This document shows, one piece after another, positions 24,718 to 36,521 of a stretch of DNA of 64,000 nt; within the stretch, counting starts at the first letter, position 1, and every line of letters begins with the position of its first letter. The translations under genes and the position numbers were made by a program. The notes beneath the pieces were generated by a model, which ran no database searches, was not told where the DNA came from, and saw only the letters and a program-made list of their open reading frames with translations. The stretch comes from Tetrahymena thermophila SB210 (taxonomy: Eukaryota; Ciliophora; Oligohymenophorea; Hymenostomatida; Tetrahymenidae): NCBI RefSeq assembly GCF_000189635.1, contig NW_002476164.1, positions 25,314-89,313 of the forward strand. The letters are read 5' to 3'.

Positions 24718-25547
24718 TTGAATATTGTATAAAATATTAATGCAGGTAATAATTACTAAATTTAGATAAATTGCATTAAATTTTAATAATATTTTAGTAT
24801 TTATATCATTTTTCATAAAAATAGATTCGTCAAGTATTATAAAAATAGATAAATTTAGATTTGATAAATCTATTTTTGCAATATTTGCTGTGAGTATAAA
24901 TTTTTTCTAATCAGTATTAATGCAAATTGATTAAAAATCCTAATCAAAATTATTTAAAAAGTACTTTTAATCTAATTATCAAAAACAAAAGCTCAACTAT
25001 TTTTCATTTTCCTTTTTAATTAATTGATAGCCATTTCTTCATATATTTAAATATTTATAGTTACATAGAAATAAGAAAAGATGATTTAAGTTTAAGCAAA
25101 AAAATTTAAATCGCAAAATAAAAAGATTCTCACCTTGATATTTTAATTTCACTTAATTTGAATGTTTTCAATTATATTAAACTTTGTAAGGCATAAAAAT
25201 AAAAAATGATAATTCAAATTAAAATATGATTAGTTATAAAAAATTTTCTACTAATATTTTTCTGCTAATTTATTTAAAAATATAATATTGATTTGATTAC
25301 AGACAAATATATGAAAAAGCAAATAATATCACACTAAAATATAAATTTTTTATTATTACATAAAAAAATATCAGATTTTTTATAATTAATTTCAAATAAG
25401 GAATTATAATTTTGAATTCAGATCCGTATGGATGCTAACATGAATATAATATAAAAAATCTTAATATTTATTTAGAAATATAAATTGTGATTTCTTTTTA
25501 CTTAAACCTACCCACTTACAACATTACTTCAAATTAATAAATTTTAT
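24718..25547. repeat. Spacer repeat X, copy 1 (about 830 bp)
   Basis: This spacer block is almost identical to 30609-31434. Both start TTGAATATTGTATAAAATAT and end just after AAATTAATAAATTTTAT. Differences are scattered single bases and small indels. It has no open frame and no terminal inverted repeats that I can see, but it contains an internal inverted pair (AAAAATAGAT / ATCTATTTTT near 24840-24880). It lies upstream of transporter A and downstream of transporter B. Confidence 0.92.
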
Positions 25548-25637
25548 TGATGAAAAATAAAAAATTTAAAAAAATAGAATACTTTAATGGATAATAAAAA
25601 TTACAAGTATAGTTTTATAATTTTTAGTTTATTATAA

Positions 25638-27227
25638 TCAATAATTTATTTCTTGGTTAGAAATCAATTTCTATTTAATTTCTATTTTTTGACTAGTTTG
25701 CTTTTTGTAAAGCTATTCATGCTAATTTTTTTGAATATCTTTGTAAAGTTCTTAAATGTTGCTAAAGGTAAGCCATTTTGTCTCAATAATATACTTTGTT
25801 GAAAATAAAAATCCTATAAAAGCAAATGAACCATAAATAATATGATTGATATATTAGTAAGGATTAACCAAAAGACAGAAAGAAATCAAAAGTCCAAGCC
25901 AATTTGCCATAATGCTGTAGTGAAAACCTCTATCTTTAAGGATATCTGATGTCAAAATAACAACTACATGACCTACAGAAAAACTGTAAGAAGCATAGAA
26001 CAAGAAAACAAATAGCAAAAAGACGAATTATAGAGTGTAATTTTAGCTGAGGGTTGTAGTAAAGCTACTAATTAAAGCAATAGCAAATTAAAATATTGAG
26101 CAAACTAAAAAGCCACCAACTATATATTTCTTACGAGCTAATCTACGGTTAAATGCAACACCTAAAGTAGCAACTAATAAGAGGAAAATATATGATCCTA
26201 AAATAATGCATCGTTGAATTTCATAATCACTAGTAATAAGCCCAACAATCACAGGCGATAAACCTATCATTGCAGTACAGCCAGTCATTTGTGAGCAAAA
26301 ATTAACTACAAGTCCTACTTTTAAACGGTTTTTGTAAGACTAATCATAGTCTTCTATTATCTTAATTTCTTCACTCAAAACGGAGTTATAATTAGCATTT
26401 ACTGCTTCAACGTTTTGATTAAGAGTAAGTTGCTGAGTAGTTTTTATTTCTTAAATATCTATTGATCCTGGGGCCAAATATTATTATTCTAGCTATAAAA
26501 TATATTTTGGTTTGAAAATTTATTCTAGAGCTTCTCTTCCTTTATCTAAGTTATTATTTCTATAGTAATAGTAAGGTGTGTCAACCTTATAAAAAAATTT
26601 TAGGACAACAAGACGCCATATAGAGAAAAAAGCAGGAAAAGCAAACACAAAACGCCAATTATTTCCTATTTCCTAATCATTACTAGCAAAACTTTACATT
26701 GGAATTGAAGTTAAAAATCCTACGATAACTCCAACAAAAACATTTGCTTAGAAGAGTGAACCTGTTTTAGATGCCATATTATCAGGAGATACTTCACGAA
26801 TGTAAAGAGGAGTAATCATTAGATCTATTCCACATGTTATTCCCATCAAAAGACGAGCAATCATAAATACATACAAAGATTCAATTTGAGTGAGAGCAGT
26901 TGCAAGCAAAAAAATTAGATCTGATATAATCATGCACTAACGCCTTTCGAATTTAGTAGTGAATAGCGGAGTAAAATAAGATATAAGAAATCCTGAAACA
27001 CATATGATAGGTCCAATTAAGAGAGTCATATAACGTGCTTTCACTGATTCAGGCTTATCAGGTAAATCATCGTCATAGATATTTATTCCATTCATACTTA
27101 GAATATAAGCACCAGTAAAAAGCATTTCAGACATGGCATAACCTTGATAGATAGCTCCAGCGCAAACACTTTAAACTCTTGTGAGCAATGAAAAATTGGA
27201 TTTATGTTATTATTCTTCTACTTACAT
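25638..27227 (-). CDS. MFS sugar transporter B (SLC2/GLUT-like), 529 residues
   Basis: A complete single-exon gene, ATG at 27225-27227, TGA at 25638-25640. It has the same architecture as transporter A: FERR in the helix 2-3 loop, ARLLMGITCGIDLMITPLYI then REVSPDN (sugar-porter signature), and FNRRLARKKYIVGG in the second-half loop. The N-terminus (MQVEEQQHKSNFS) differs from the MPGKNYHH type of C-E. The stop lies a little downstream of the conserved EIYKDI-type tail, after a Lys/Gln-rich extension. In the central loop acidic and Gln-rich residues replace the sequence of its neighbours. It is intermediate between A and the C/D/E group. I checked the frame for TGA throughout; none occurs before the end. 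Confidence 0.9.
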
Positions 27228-27800
27228 TTATGAATTATAATCGAATAATTTATTTTTTTTAAGTTAATTATTTTTGTTTTTAATTATTTATTTCTTAAAA
27301 TATAGTTGAATATATAAAATACTCAAAATATTTGAATGCATGATAGACAAAATCACTAATATATAATTTATCAGAATTAAAAGTAAAGGATAGTGAAAGC
27401 AAACTTTTAATTATCTTCAAAAATAGAAAAAAGCCAAATCTAATTATTGAATTATTAAGTTAAGATTCCAAATAGGAAATAATTAAAATTAAAAAAAGAA
27501 AACCCCCACCCTATATATCTCAAACAAAATATTACCTCATTTTAAAAACTTAATATTAATAATTCATCATTAATAGTACTGTTGAATTTTGTTAATATTT
27601 GTAATTAATGTTAATCATTGTTTATTTTGTTTTACACTTTTTATATTCCCTTTTTGTAAGAATAACCAGAAAGAAAAAAAATAGATTAGAAAAGGTAATT
27701 TAAAGTTACAATCTTTTCTTAAGCAGATTCAAAAAGTAAAAAGAAGAAAAAAAATAAACTAAAAAAGTTTACTCTAATAATAAAAAAACAAAAATTATTC
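27228..27800. repeat. Spacer block Y, copy 1 (upstream of transporter B)
   Basis: This spacer contains the promoter side of transporter B. Large parts recur, diverged, at about 33990-34560: for example the CCCCACCCTA...CCTCAAACA...TATTACCTCATTTT region at 27505-27543 matches 34257-34295. The match at 34000 begins right where the B start codon region would be, which suggests a lost B-like gene there. Confidence 0.7.
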
Positions 27801-29797
27801 AGATTTTTATTTTTTATCAGTACAAATATGTTTTTATTTCTTTTATATTTTAATTATATATGCTATAAATATTTAGGATACTAAGTGCACCTTTATTTTG
27901 TTATTTTAAGCTATCAATTAAAATATTAAACACTAAATTCCACTAATTACTTTAACCTAAATATATGCATTTAATTTTTATTTTTTTAATATTTTTTAAC
28001 CTAAAAATTAATAAGAGTCTTTTATAAATGAGAATTGGCAAAACTTTATTTATTTATATTTAAATTTTAATTTATCTGTTAATGAAAAATAGATAAAGGA
28101 TGCAAAAATATTATATTTCCAATACAAAAGTAGAATATAAATTATATACTTTAACGTATTTATTCAAACATTTGAAGTTATTAAATGCTAAAGTTCAAGG
28201 TTTTTATGTATGTTAATTTATTCATTATATATTCTCTCATGCTAGTCTTTTTATATGTCTTTGTAAAGCTCTTGGATATTGCTAAAATTTAACCATCTTG
28301 TTTCAACAATGTAGTTTATTGAAAATATAAATCCAAAGAATGCAAATGAGCCATAAATTATATGATTTATATATTGATAAGGATTGATCAACAATATAAA
28401 TGAAAAGAAAATTCCAAGCCAATTTGCCATAATGCTATAACTTAAGCCTCTATCTTTGAGAATATCTGTGGTTAATATTACTGTAACAGGACCAACAGTA
28501 AAATTATATGCAGCATAAAAGAAAAATATAAAGAGCAGAAAGACAAATTAAAGTGTAATATTTTCTTTTAGAGTAGACTTGAAACTACTAATTATGGCAA
28601 GAATAAATTAAAAAATTGAACATAGCAAGAAGCCTCCAACTAAATATTTCTTACGAGCTAGTTTTCTGTTAAATGCCACTCCTAAAACAGCAACAAAGAG
28701 AAGGAAAAAATAAGTTCCCAAAATTATGCAGCGTTTAGTCTCATAGTTGCTTGAAATTAGACCGATTACAACACTTGAAAGACCTGTTAATGCTGTACAA
28801 CCAGTCATTTGTTAGCAAAAATTAACTACTAGCCCTACTCTCAAACGATTTTTATATGAATGCTCATATTATTTTATAATTTCTACCTTCTATTAGATAT
28901 CGAAATTAAATGTTTTTTGCTCTGCTTCTGACTAAAGACCTTATTTTTCTGCTATCTTGCGCTTATGAATATCCTAATGATCTGGGACATCTATAGAACT
29001 CGGTTTTTAATGCTATTATACAAAGTGGTGAACATATTTCTCTTAGTATATTTACTATAGAGCTTGCTTGCCTTAGTCTTAATTTCCTTTTCTATAATAA
29101 TGGTAAGGAGTATCTATTTTGTAAAATACAAGTATTGAAATTATTCTTATTATTGACAAAATAGCAGGAAAGACAAAAACAATTCTCCATTTATTTCCAA
29201 TAGGTTAGTCATTGCTAGAAAATTCGTCAACAGGAATTTGCAGTAAAAAAGCAAGGATTGCACCAATAAATATATTTGCTTAGAAGATGCAGCCTGTTTT
29301 ACCAGCCATATTATCAGGAGATATTTCACGGATGTATAAAGGAGTTACTACAAGATCAATTGCACACGTTATACCCATTAAAAGGCGAGATATCATGAAT
29401 AGTTCCCAAGTTGGTAGTTAAGTGAAAATAGTTGCTATTAAAAAAATAAGATCTGAAATAATCATGCATTAGCGTCTTTCAATTTTTGTAGTAAAAAGAG
29501 GAATGAAATAAGAAACGATGAAACCAGACACACAAATTATAGGCCCAATAAGTAGAGGCATATAATGAGCATTTTCTGTCTCAGGTTTACTTGGATCAGA
29601 CATATCGAAAATATCAATACCACTCTTACTTAAAATATATGCACCAGTGAATAACAACTCTGCCATTGTGTAGCCTTGATATATTGCTCCAGCGCATACA
29701 CTCTGAACTCTCAAGAAGAGTGATAAATCTGAAATATGATGATAATTTTTGCCAGGCATTGTATTAATATTTTTATTGTCAATTTACCTATTTATAA
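27801..29797. repeat. 2.0 kb duplicated unit, copy 1 (holds transporter C)
   Basis: This unit, comprising 3' spacer Z, transporter C and about 38 bases upstream of its start, is nearly identical to 31643-33640. Similarity stops abruptly on both sides: left at AGATTTTTATTTTTTATCAG and right after CAATTTACCTATTTATA. It looks like a recent duplication. Confidence 0.92.
28164..29759 (-). CDS. MFS sugar transporter C (SLC2/GLUT-like), 531 residues
   Basis: A complete single-exon gene, ATG at 29757-29759 and TGA at 28164-28166; all codons between were checked for TGA. Signatures are KIERR ending at about residue 96, SRLLMGITCAIDLVVTPLYI then REISPDNMAGK, and FNRKLARKKYLVGG. Note that the usual Gly in the TCGID stretch of A and B is Ala here (TCAID). 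The second half contains CTALTGLSSVVIGLIS, corresponding to the helix 7 region where the sugar-porter QQ motif usually lies; the family's usual Gln pair is not obvious. It is a near twin of D, and a 66-residue stretch from MTGCTALTG onward is identical in both. Plasma membrane hexose uptake is inferred from the family. Confidence 0.9.
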
Positions 29798-30608
29798 TTT
29801 ATATTTTTAAGCTTAATCCTATCTATTTTTTTATTCTTATAATAATTATCTTATTAAGTAATAGAAAACTTCTACACAGATATAAGGCTCAATAAATTGA
29901 GAATTATTAATTATTTACCAATCAATAGTAATAAAATTAAACAGAATCTATTGTAAAGAGGATTAATTTATTTAATGATTTGCTTATGATTAAGTATTAT
30001 CAAATTTCTTCTATATTTTTGACAAAAATTATTTAGTTGCAAGTTTTATTTAAATTATGCACTAAATTTATTGTATTTGATGATAAATTTTATTCAAACA
30101 GCAATTTTCATTTTTTTTTAAGATTACAATCTTCTTATGAATTCTTACACATTTAAAGAAAGTTTAATCTTGTATGAAAATAGCGTAAATGATATTTTTT
30201 AATACAGATCTTAAAAAATAAATCAAATTAGCAAACAAAAATCAATTTAAAATAATTAGTTATATATTTTTACAATCTAAAAATCATTTATTATTTTAAA
30301 ATAAATATTGACAAAAATCTTTTTGTTTATTTTTGAACCCATAAGTTTTAACTAAATTTAAAGATTTATATTTTTAATACATGAATTAGTTAAATGGTTT
30401 CTTATTTACATAAACTTTTTTAATAGAAGTATAAATAAATAAAATATAATAATATATATAATAGAATATAATTTGTTCATTTAATCTTTTAGTTAAAAAA
30501 GTTTATTAAATATATATTTTTTATTTAATTTTATCTTTATATACTACTGTTAATATTTATATAAGCACTTTCTTGAAAGTTAAACTTTAAAAAGACAAAA
30601 TTTTTTAA
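29798..30608. other. Spacer block W, copy 1 (upstream of transporter C)
   Basis: AT-rich spacer upstream of transporter C. A diverged copy lies upstream of transporter E (about 36560-37290): both share a TATAAGG...TAATTATTTA...CAGAATCTA...AAAGAGGATTAATTT series of blocks. This upstream is not shared with D. No open frame seen. Confidence 0.65.
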
Positions 30609-31434
30609 TTGAATATTGTATAAAATATTAATGCAGGTAATAATTACTAAATTTAGATAAATTGCATTAAATTTTAATAATATTTTAGTATTTATATCCT
30701 TTTTCATTAAAATAGATTCGTCAAGTATTATAAAAATAGATAAATTTAGATTTGATAAATCTATTTTTGCAATATTTGCTTATAAATTTTTTCTAATCAG
30801 TATTAATGCAAATTGATTAAAAATCCTAATCAAAATTATTTAAAAAGTACTTTTAATCTAATTAACAAAAACAAAAGCTCAACTATTTTTCATTTTCCTT
30901 TTTAATTAATTGATAGCCATTTCTTCATATATTTAAATATTTATTGTTACATAGAAATAAGAAAAGATGATTTAAGTTTAATCAAAAAAATTTAAATCAC
31001 AAAATAGAAAGATTCTCACCATGATATTTTAATTTCACTTAATTTGAATGTTTTCTATTATATTAAACTTTGTAAGGCAGAAAAATAAAAAATGATAATT
31101 CAAATTAAAATATGATTGGTTATAATAAATTTTCTACTAATATTTTTCTGCTAATTTATTTAAAAATATAATATTGATTTGATTACAGACAAATATATGA
31201 AAAAGCAAATAATATCACATTAAAATATAAATTTTTTATTATTACATAAAAAAATATCAGATTTTTTATAATTAATTTCAAATAAGGAATTATAATTTTG
31301 AATTCAGATCCATATGGATGCTATCATGAATATAATATAAAAAATATTAATATTTATTTAGAAATATAAATTGTGATTTCTTTTTACTTAAAACCTACCC
31401 ACTTACAACATTACTTCAAATTAATAAATTTTAT
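30609..31434. repeat. Spacer repeat X, copy 2 (about 826 bp)
   Basis: This is the second copy of repeat X (see 24718-25547), in the same orientation, between transporters C and D. One visible difference is a four-base deletion (copy 1 has TGTGAGTATAAA where copy 2 has TTATAAA). There is no coding potential in either copy. Confidence 0.92.
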
Positions 31435-31642
31435 GAAAAAAATTGCTATTATTATTTGGTGTATTAAATATAAAAAAAATATTAAAAAACATTAGGTAGA
31501 TTTTCAAGAAGTAAAAATGTTTTTAAAATAAATTTCCATTAAAATATTAGCTTTAAATCATAAAAATTAAATGAAATATCACTATCTGTACCTACTCAGT
31601 TCGTGATATTTTAATTACAGGAAAAATGTATAAAAATTGTTA

Positions 31643-33640
31643 AGATTTTTATTTTTTATCAGTACAAATATTTTTTTATTTCTTTTATATTTTAATTATA
31701 TATGCTATAAATATTTAGGATACTAAGCTGCACCTTTATTTTGTTATTTTAAACTATGAATTAAAATATTAAACACTAAATTCCACTAATTACTTTATCC
31801 TAAATATATGCATTTAATTTTTATTTTATATATATTTTTTAACCTAAAAATTAAAAAGAGTCTTTTATAAATGAGAATTGGCAAAACTTTATTTATTTAT
31901 ATTTAAATTTTAATTTATCTGTTAATGAAAAATAGATAAAGGAAGCAAAAATATTATATTTTCAATACAAAAGTAGAATATAAATTATATACTTTAACGT
32001 ATTTATTCAAACATTTGAAGTTATTAAATGCTAAAGTTCAAGGTTTTTATGTATGTTAATTTATTCATTATATATTCTCTCATGCTAGTCTTTTTAGGTG
32101 TCTTTGTAGAGCTCTTGGATATTACTAAAATTTAACCATCTTGTTTCAACAATGTAGTTTATTGAAAATATAAATCCAAAGAATGCAAATGAGCCATAAA
32201 TTATATGATTTATATATTGATAAGGATTGATCAACAATATAAATGAAAAGAAAAGTCCAAGCCAATTTGCCATAATGCTATCACTTAAGCCTCTATCTTT
32301 GAGAATATCTGTGGTTAATATTACTGTAACAGGACCAACAGTAAAGTTATATGCAGCATAAAAGAAAAATATAAAGAGCAGAAAGACAAATTAAAGTGTA
32401 ATATTTTCTTTTAGAGTAGTCTTGAAACTACTAATTATGGCAAGAATAAATTAAAAAATTGAACATAGCAAGAAGCCTCCAACTAAATATTTCTTACGAG
32501 CTAGTTTTCTGTTAAATGCCACTCCTAAAACAGCAACAAAGAGAAGGAAAAAATAAGTTCCCAAAATTATGCAGCGTTTAGTCTCATAGTTACTTGAAAT
32601 TAGACCAATTACAACACTTGAAAGACCTGTTAATGCTGTACAACCAGTCATTTGTTAGCAAAAATTTACTACTATTCCTACCCTCAAACGATTTTTATAT
32701 GAATTTTCATATTATTTTATAGTTTCTACCTTCTATTAGATATCAGTTTTAAATATTTTTTGCTCTGCTTCTGACAAAAGAGTTTATTGTTCTGCTATCT
32801 TACGCTAATTAATGGCTTAATGGTCCGGGACATCTATACAACTCGACTTTTAATGCTATTCTACAAAGTGGGGAACATATTTCTCTTAGTATATTTACTA
32901 TAGGGCTTCCTTGCCTTAAACTTAATCTCCTTTTCTATAGTAATGGTAAGGAGTATCTATTTTGTAAAATACAAGAATTGAAATTATTCTTATTATTGAC
33001 AAAATAGCAGGAAAGACAAAAACAATTCTCCATTTATTTCCAATAGGTTAGTCATTGCTAGTAAACTCGTCAACTGGAATTTACATTAAAAAAGCAAGGA
33101 TTCCACCAATAAATATATTTGCTTAGAACAGGCAACCTGTTTTACCAGCCATATTATCAGGAGATATTTCACGGATGTATAAAGGAGTTACTACAAGGTC
33201 TATTGCACATGTTATACCCATTAAAAGGCGAGATATCATGAATAGTTCCCAAGTTGGTAGCTAAGTGAAAATAGTTGCTATTAAGAAAATAAGATCTGAA
33301 ATAATCATGCATTAGCGTCTTTCAATTTTTGTAGTAAAAAGAGGAATGAAATAAGAAACGATGAAACCAGAAACGCAAATTATTAGCCCAATAAGTAGAG
33401 GCATATAATGAGCATTTTCTGTCTAAGGTTTACTTGGATCAGACATATCGAAAATATCAATACCACTCTTACTTAAAATATATGCACCAGTGAATAACAA
33501 CTCTATATTTGTGTAGCCTTGATAAATTGCTCCAGCGCATACACTCTGAACTCTCAAGAAGAGTGATAAATCTGAAATATGATGGTAATTTTTGTCAGGC
33601 ATTTTATTAATATTTTTATTGTCAATTTACCTATTTATAC
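31643..33640. repeat. 2.0 kb duplicated unit, copy 2 (holds transporter D)
   Basis: Second copy of the unit at 27801-29797. It covers the 3' spacer, all of transporter D and about 38 bases upstream of its ATG. Right of 33640 the sequence becomes unrelated to the C upstream region. Confidence 0.92.
32007..33602 (-). CDS. MFS sugar transporter D (SLC2/GLUT-like), 531 residues
   Basis: A complete single-exon gene, ATG at 33600-33602, TGA at 32007-32009, checked codon by codon. It is a recent duplicate of C with the same motifs (KIERR, LLMGITCAIDLVVTPLYIRE, FNRKLARKKYLVGG). Small coding differences include MPDKNYHH for MPGKNYHH at the N-terminus, GYTNIELL for GYTMAELL, and GLIICVSG for GPIICVSG (loss of a helix-breaking Pro). 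Around 32650-33140 it carries variants shared with E rather than C, a likely gene-conversion tract. Only ~38 bases of upstream sequence match C, so its promoter is new. That may change its expression; this is inference. Confidence 0.9.
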
Positions 33641-34937
33641 AGCTGTTCCTGGTTTTAAAATTCCGCTGATTGGATATATTTAATTAGCGGAGTTTGTAAA
33701 AATATTAATATATAAATGACAAAATGGCAGTTTATGTATTTTTTTTTTTCTTTTTTAAATCAGAATTTATCAGATATACCTTTAATTAAAAATCAAGGAG
33801 AGCATTTTAATTTTTGGTTCCAAAAATTAAATTTTTGCTGTAAATTCCTAAAATTTAATTAAAATATTCGAATTGAAAAAATAGAAAGAAAAATAAGGTT
33901 TAAGTTAATATTTCATTCAAATATATATGAACTGTAAAACCTTCTATTTTACCTAAGAATGTTTTCGAAAAAGCTTTAAAAAAATTTATTTATTAAAATT
34001 TATAATAATCGAATTATTTATTTTTTATTTAATTGTTTATTTTTTAAATATAGTAGTATATATTAAATACTCTAAATATTATACAGCATAATTGGCAAAG
34101 TCTTATTACATAATTTATCAGAATTAAAAGTAAAGTATAATAAAAAACAAACTTTTAATTAATTATCTTTGCAAAAATAGAAAAAAAGCCAAATTTTAAT
34201 TTTAAATTATTAACTTAAGATTCTAAATAGAAAAGCATTCGAATTAAAAAGGAAATCCCCACCCTACATACCTCAAACAGTATATTACCTCATTTTCGAA
34301 ATTTATTTTTAATATTTCATCATTAATAATACTTTTGAATTTCGTTAATATTTGTAATTAACGATAGTGAATCTTTATATTGTTTCACTTTATATATTCC
34401 ATTTTGTAAAAATAACTAGAAAGAAAAGTAAAAGATAATTGATATTTACAATATCTGCTTAAACAGACTCTAATAAAATAAGAAGAAACAAATTAATCTA
34501 TAAAATTTGACTCCTAATAATCTAAATAAATCAACAAAAATTGCTCAAATTTTTTATTTTTTTTTCATGACAAATATTTTTTAAGTATTTCTATTACATT
34601 TTAATTATTTTATTCTACAAATATTTAGAACATTGTGCCTTTTTTATATTATTTTTATTTTATTATAAACATCTGTATTTCATTTTTATTTTTAATATGA
34701 TTTTTTTGTGTTTTATTTTTTTGTACTTTCGAATGAATTATGTTCAATCAAAAAGTGTATTCAACAAATTTTAAATTAAAGAGTCTTTGATGATCGAAAA
34801 TTCACAAAAATTTATTAATATTTAAATTCTAATTGATATTTTTATGATAAATAGATAAAGTAAGTAAAAATATTATTTTTTCAAAAAAAATAAATTATGA
34901 ATTATACATGATACATATTATGCATTTATATGTTTAT
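33641..34937. other. Composite spacer upstream of transporter D
   Basis: The left part (33641-33990) is unique in the window. It includes a hairpin with stem CCGCTGATT / AATTAGCGG (about 33663-33690) and a strong one at 33807-33830 (TTAATTTTTGG with CCAAAAATTAA). The next part (about 33990-34560) is a diverged copy of block Y, which in copy 1 is the upstream region of transporter B. The right part is a weak copy of the Z spacer (3' flank of E). I see no gene. Confidence 0.6.
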
Positions 34938-36521
34938 TCAAACATTTAAATTCTAAAGTTCAAGGTTTTTATTTAGGTTAATTTATTCATTATATATTCT
35001 CTCATGCTAGTCATTTTCGGTGTCTTTGTAAAGCTCTTGGATATTGCTAAAATTTAACCATCTTGTTTCAGCAATGTAGTTTATTGAAAATAGAAATCCT
35101 AAGAATGCAAATGAGCCATAAATTATATGATTTATATATTGATAAGGATTGATCAACAATATTAATGAAAAGAAAATTCCAAGCCAAAATGCCATCATGC
35201 TATAACTTAAGCCTCTATCTTTGAGAATATCTGTGGTTAATATTACTGTAACAGGACCAACAGTAAAGCTATATGCAGCATAAAAGAAAAATATAAAGAG
35301 GAGAAATATAAATTAAAGTGTAATATTTTCTTTTAGAGTACTCTTGCTACTAATTATGGCAAGAATAAATTAAAAAACTGAACATAGTAAGAAGCCTCCA
35401 ACTAAATATTTCTTACGAGCTAACTTTCTGTTAAATGTCACTCCTATAACAGCTACAAAGAGAAGGAAAAAATAAGTTCCCAAAATTATGCAGCGTTAAA
35501 GCTCATAGTTGCTTGAAATTTGACCAATCACAATGTTTGAAAGACCTATAAATGCTATACAACCAGTCATTTGTTAGCAAAAATTTACTACTATTCCTAC
35601 CCTCAAACGATTTTTATATGAATTCTCATATTATTTTATAGTTTCTACCTTCTATTAGATATCAGTTTTAAATATTTTTTGCTCTGCTTCTGACTAAAGA
35701 GTTTATTGTTCTACTATCTTACGCTAATTAATGGCTTAATGGTCCGGGACATCTATACAACTCGACTTTTAATGCTATTCTACAAAGTGGGGAACATATT
35801 TCTCTTAGTATATTTACTATAGGGCTTCCTTGCCTTAAACTTAATCTCCTTTTCTATAGTAATGGTAAGGAGTATCTATTTTGTAAAATACAAGAATTGA
35901 AATTATTCTTATTAGTGACAAAATAGCAGGAAAGACAAAAACAATTCTCCATTTATTTCCAATAGGTTAGTCATTGCTAGTAAACTCGTCAACTGGAATT
36001 TACATTAAAAAAGCAAGGATTCCACCAATAAATATATTTGCTTAGAACAGGCAACCTGTTTTACCAGCCATATTATCAGGTGATATTTCACGGATATATA
36101 AAGGAGTTACTATAAGATCAATTGCACATGATGTACCCATTAAAAGACGAGATATCATGAATAGTTCCCAAGTTGGTAGTTAAGTGAAAATAGTTGCAAG
36201 TAAGTAAATGAGATCTGAAATAATCATGCATTAGCGTCTTTCAATTTTTGTAGTAAAAAAAGGAATGAAATAAGAAACAATGAAACCGGATACACAAATT
36301 ATGGGGCCGATAAGTAGAGGCATATAACGAGCTGCTTTTGTCAAAGGTTTACTTGGATCAGACATATCAAAAATTTCAATACCATTCTTACTTAAAATAT
36401 AATTAACATTGAATAGTAACTCTGAAATCGAATAGCCTATATAAATACCTCCAACACAAACACTTTGAACTCTCAAGAAGAGAGATAAATCTGAAATATG
36501 ATGATAATTGCTGCCAGGCAT
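34938..36521 (-). CDS. MFS sugar transporter E (SLC2/GLUT-like), 527 residues
   Basis: A complete single-exon gene, ATG at 36519-36521 and TGA at 34938-34940. It shares all family motifs with C and D: KIERR at about residue 96, the PLYIREISPDN signature after helix 4, and the RKLARKKYLVGG loop. It differs in the N-terminal 90 residues (GYSISELLFNVNYILSKNG) and the last helices (MMAFWLGIFFSLILLINPYQ), while the middle (nucleotides about 35578-36065) is almost base-for-base identical to D. The rightmost member of the array. The tail is shorter by a few residues than in C/D. Same presumed role in sugar uptake. Confidence 0.9.

Noticed and set aside
24718..25547. Repeat X as a DNA transposon
   Set aside because: No transposase frame, no terminal inverted repeats and no target-site duplication are visible; a segmental copy fits better.
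22392..36521. Reading the transporters as pseudogenes broken by stops
   Set aside because: The apparent stops are all TAA or TAG, which are sense codons here; a codon-by-codon check found no internal TGA.
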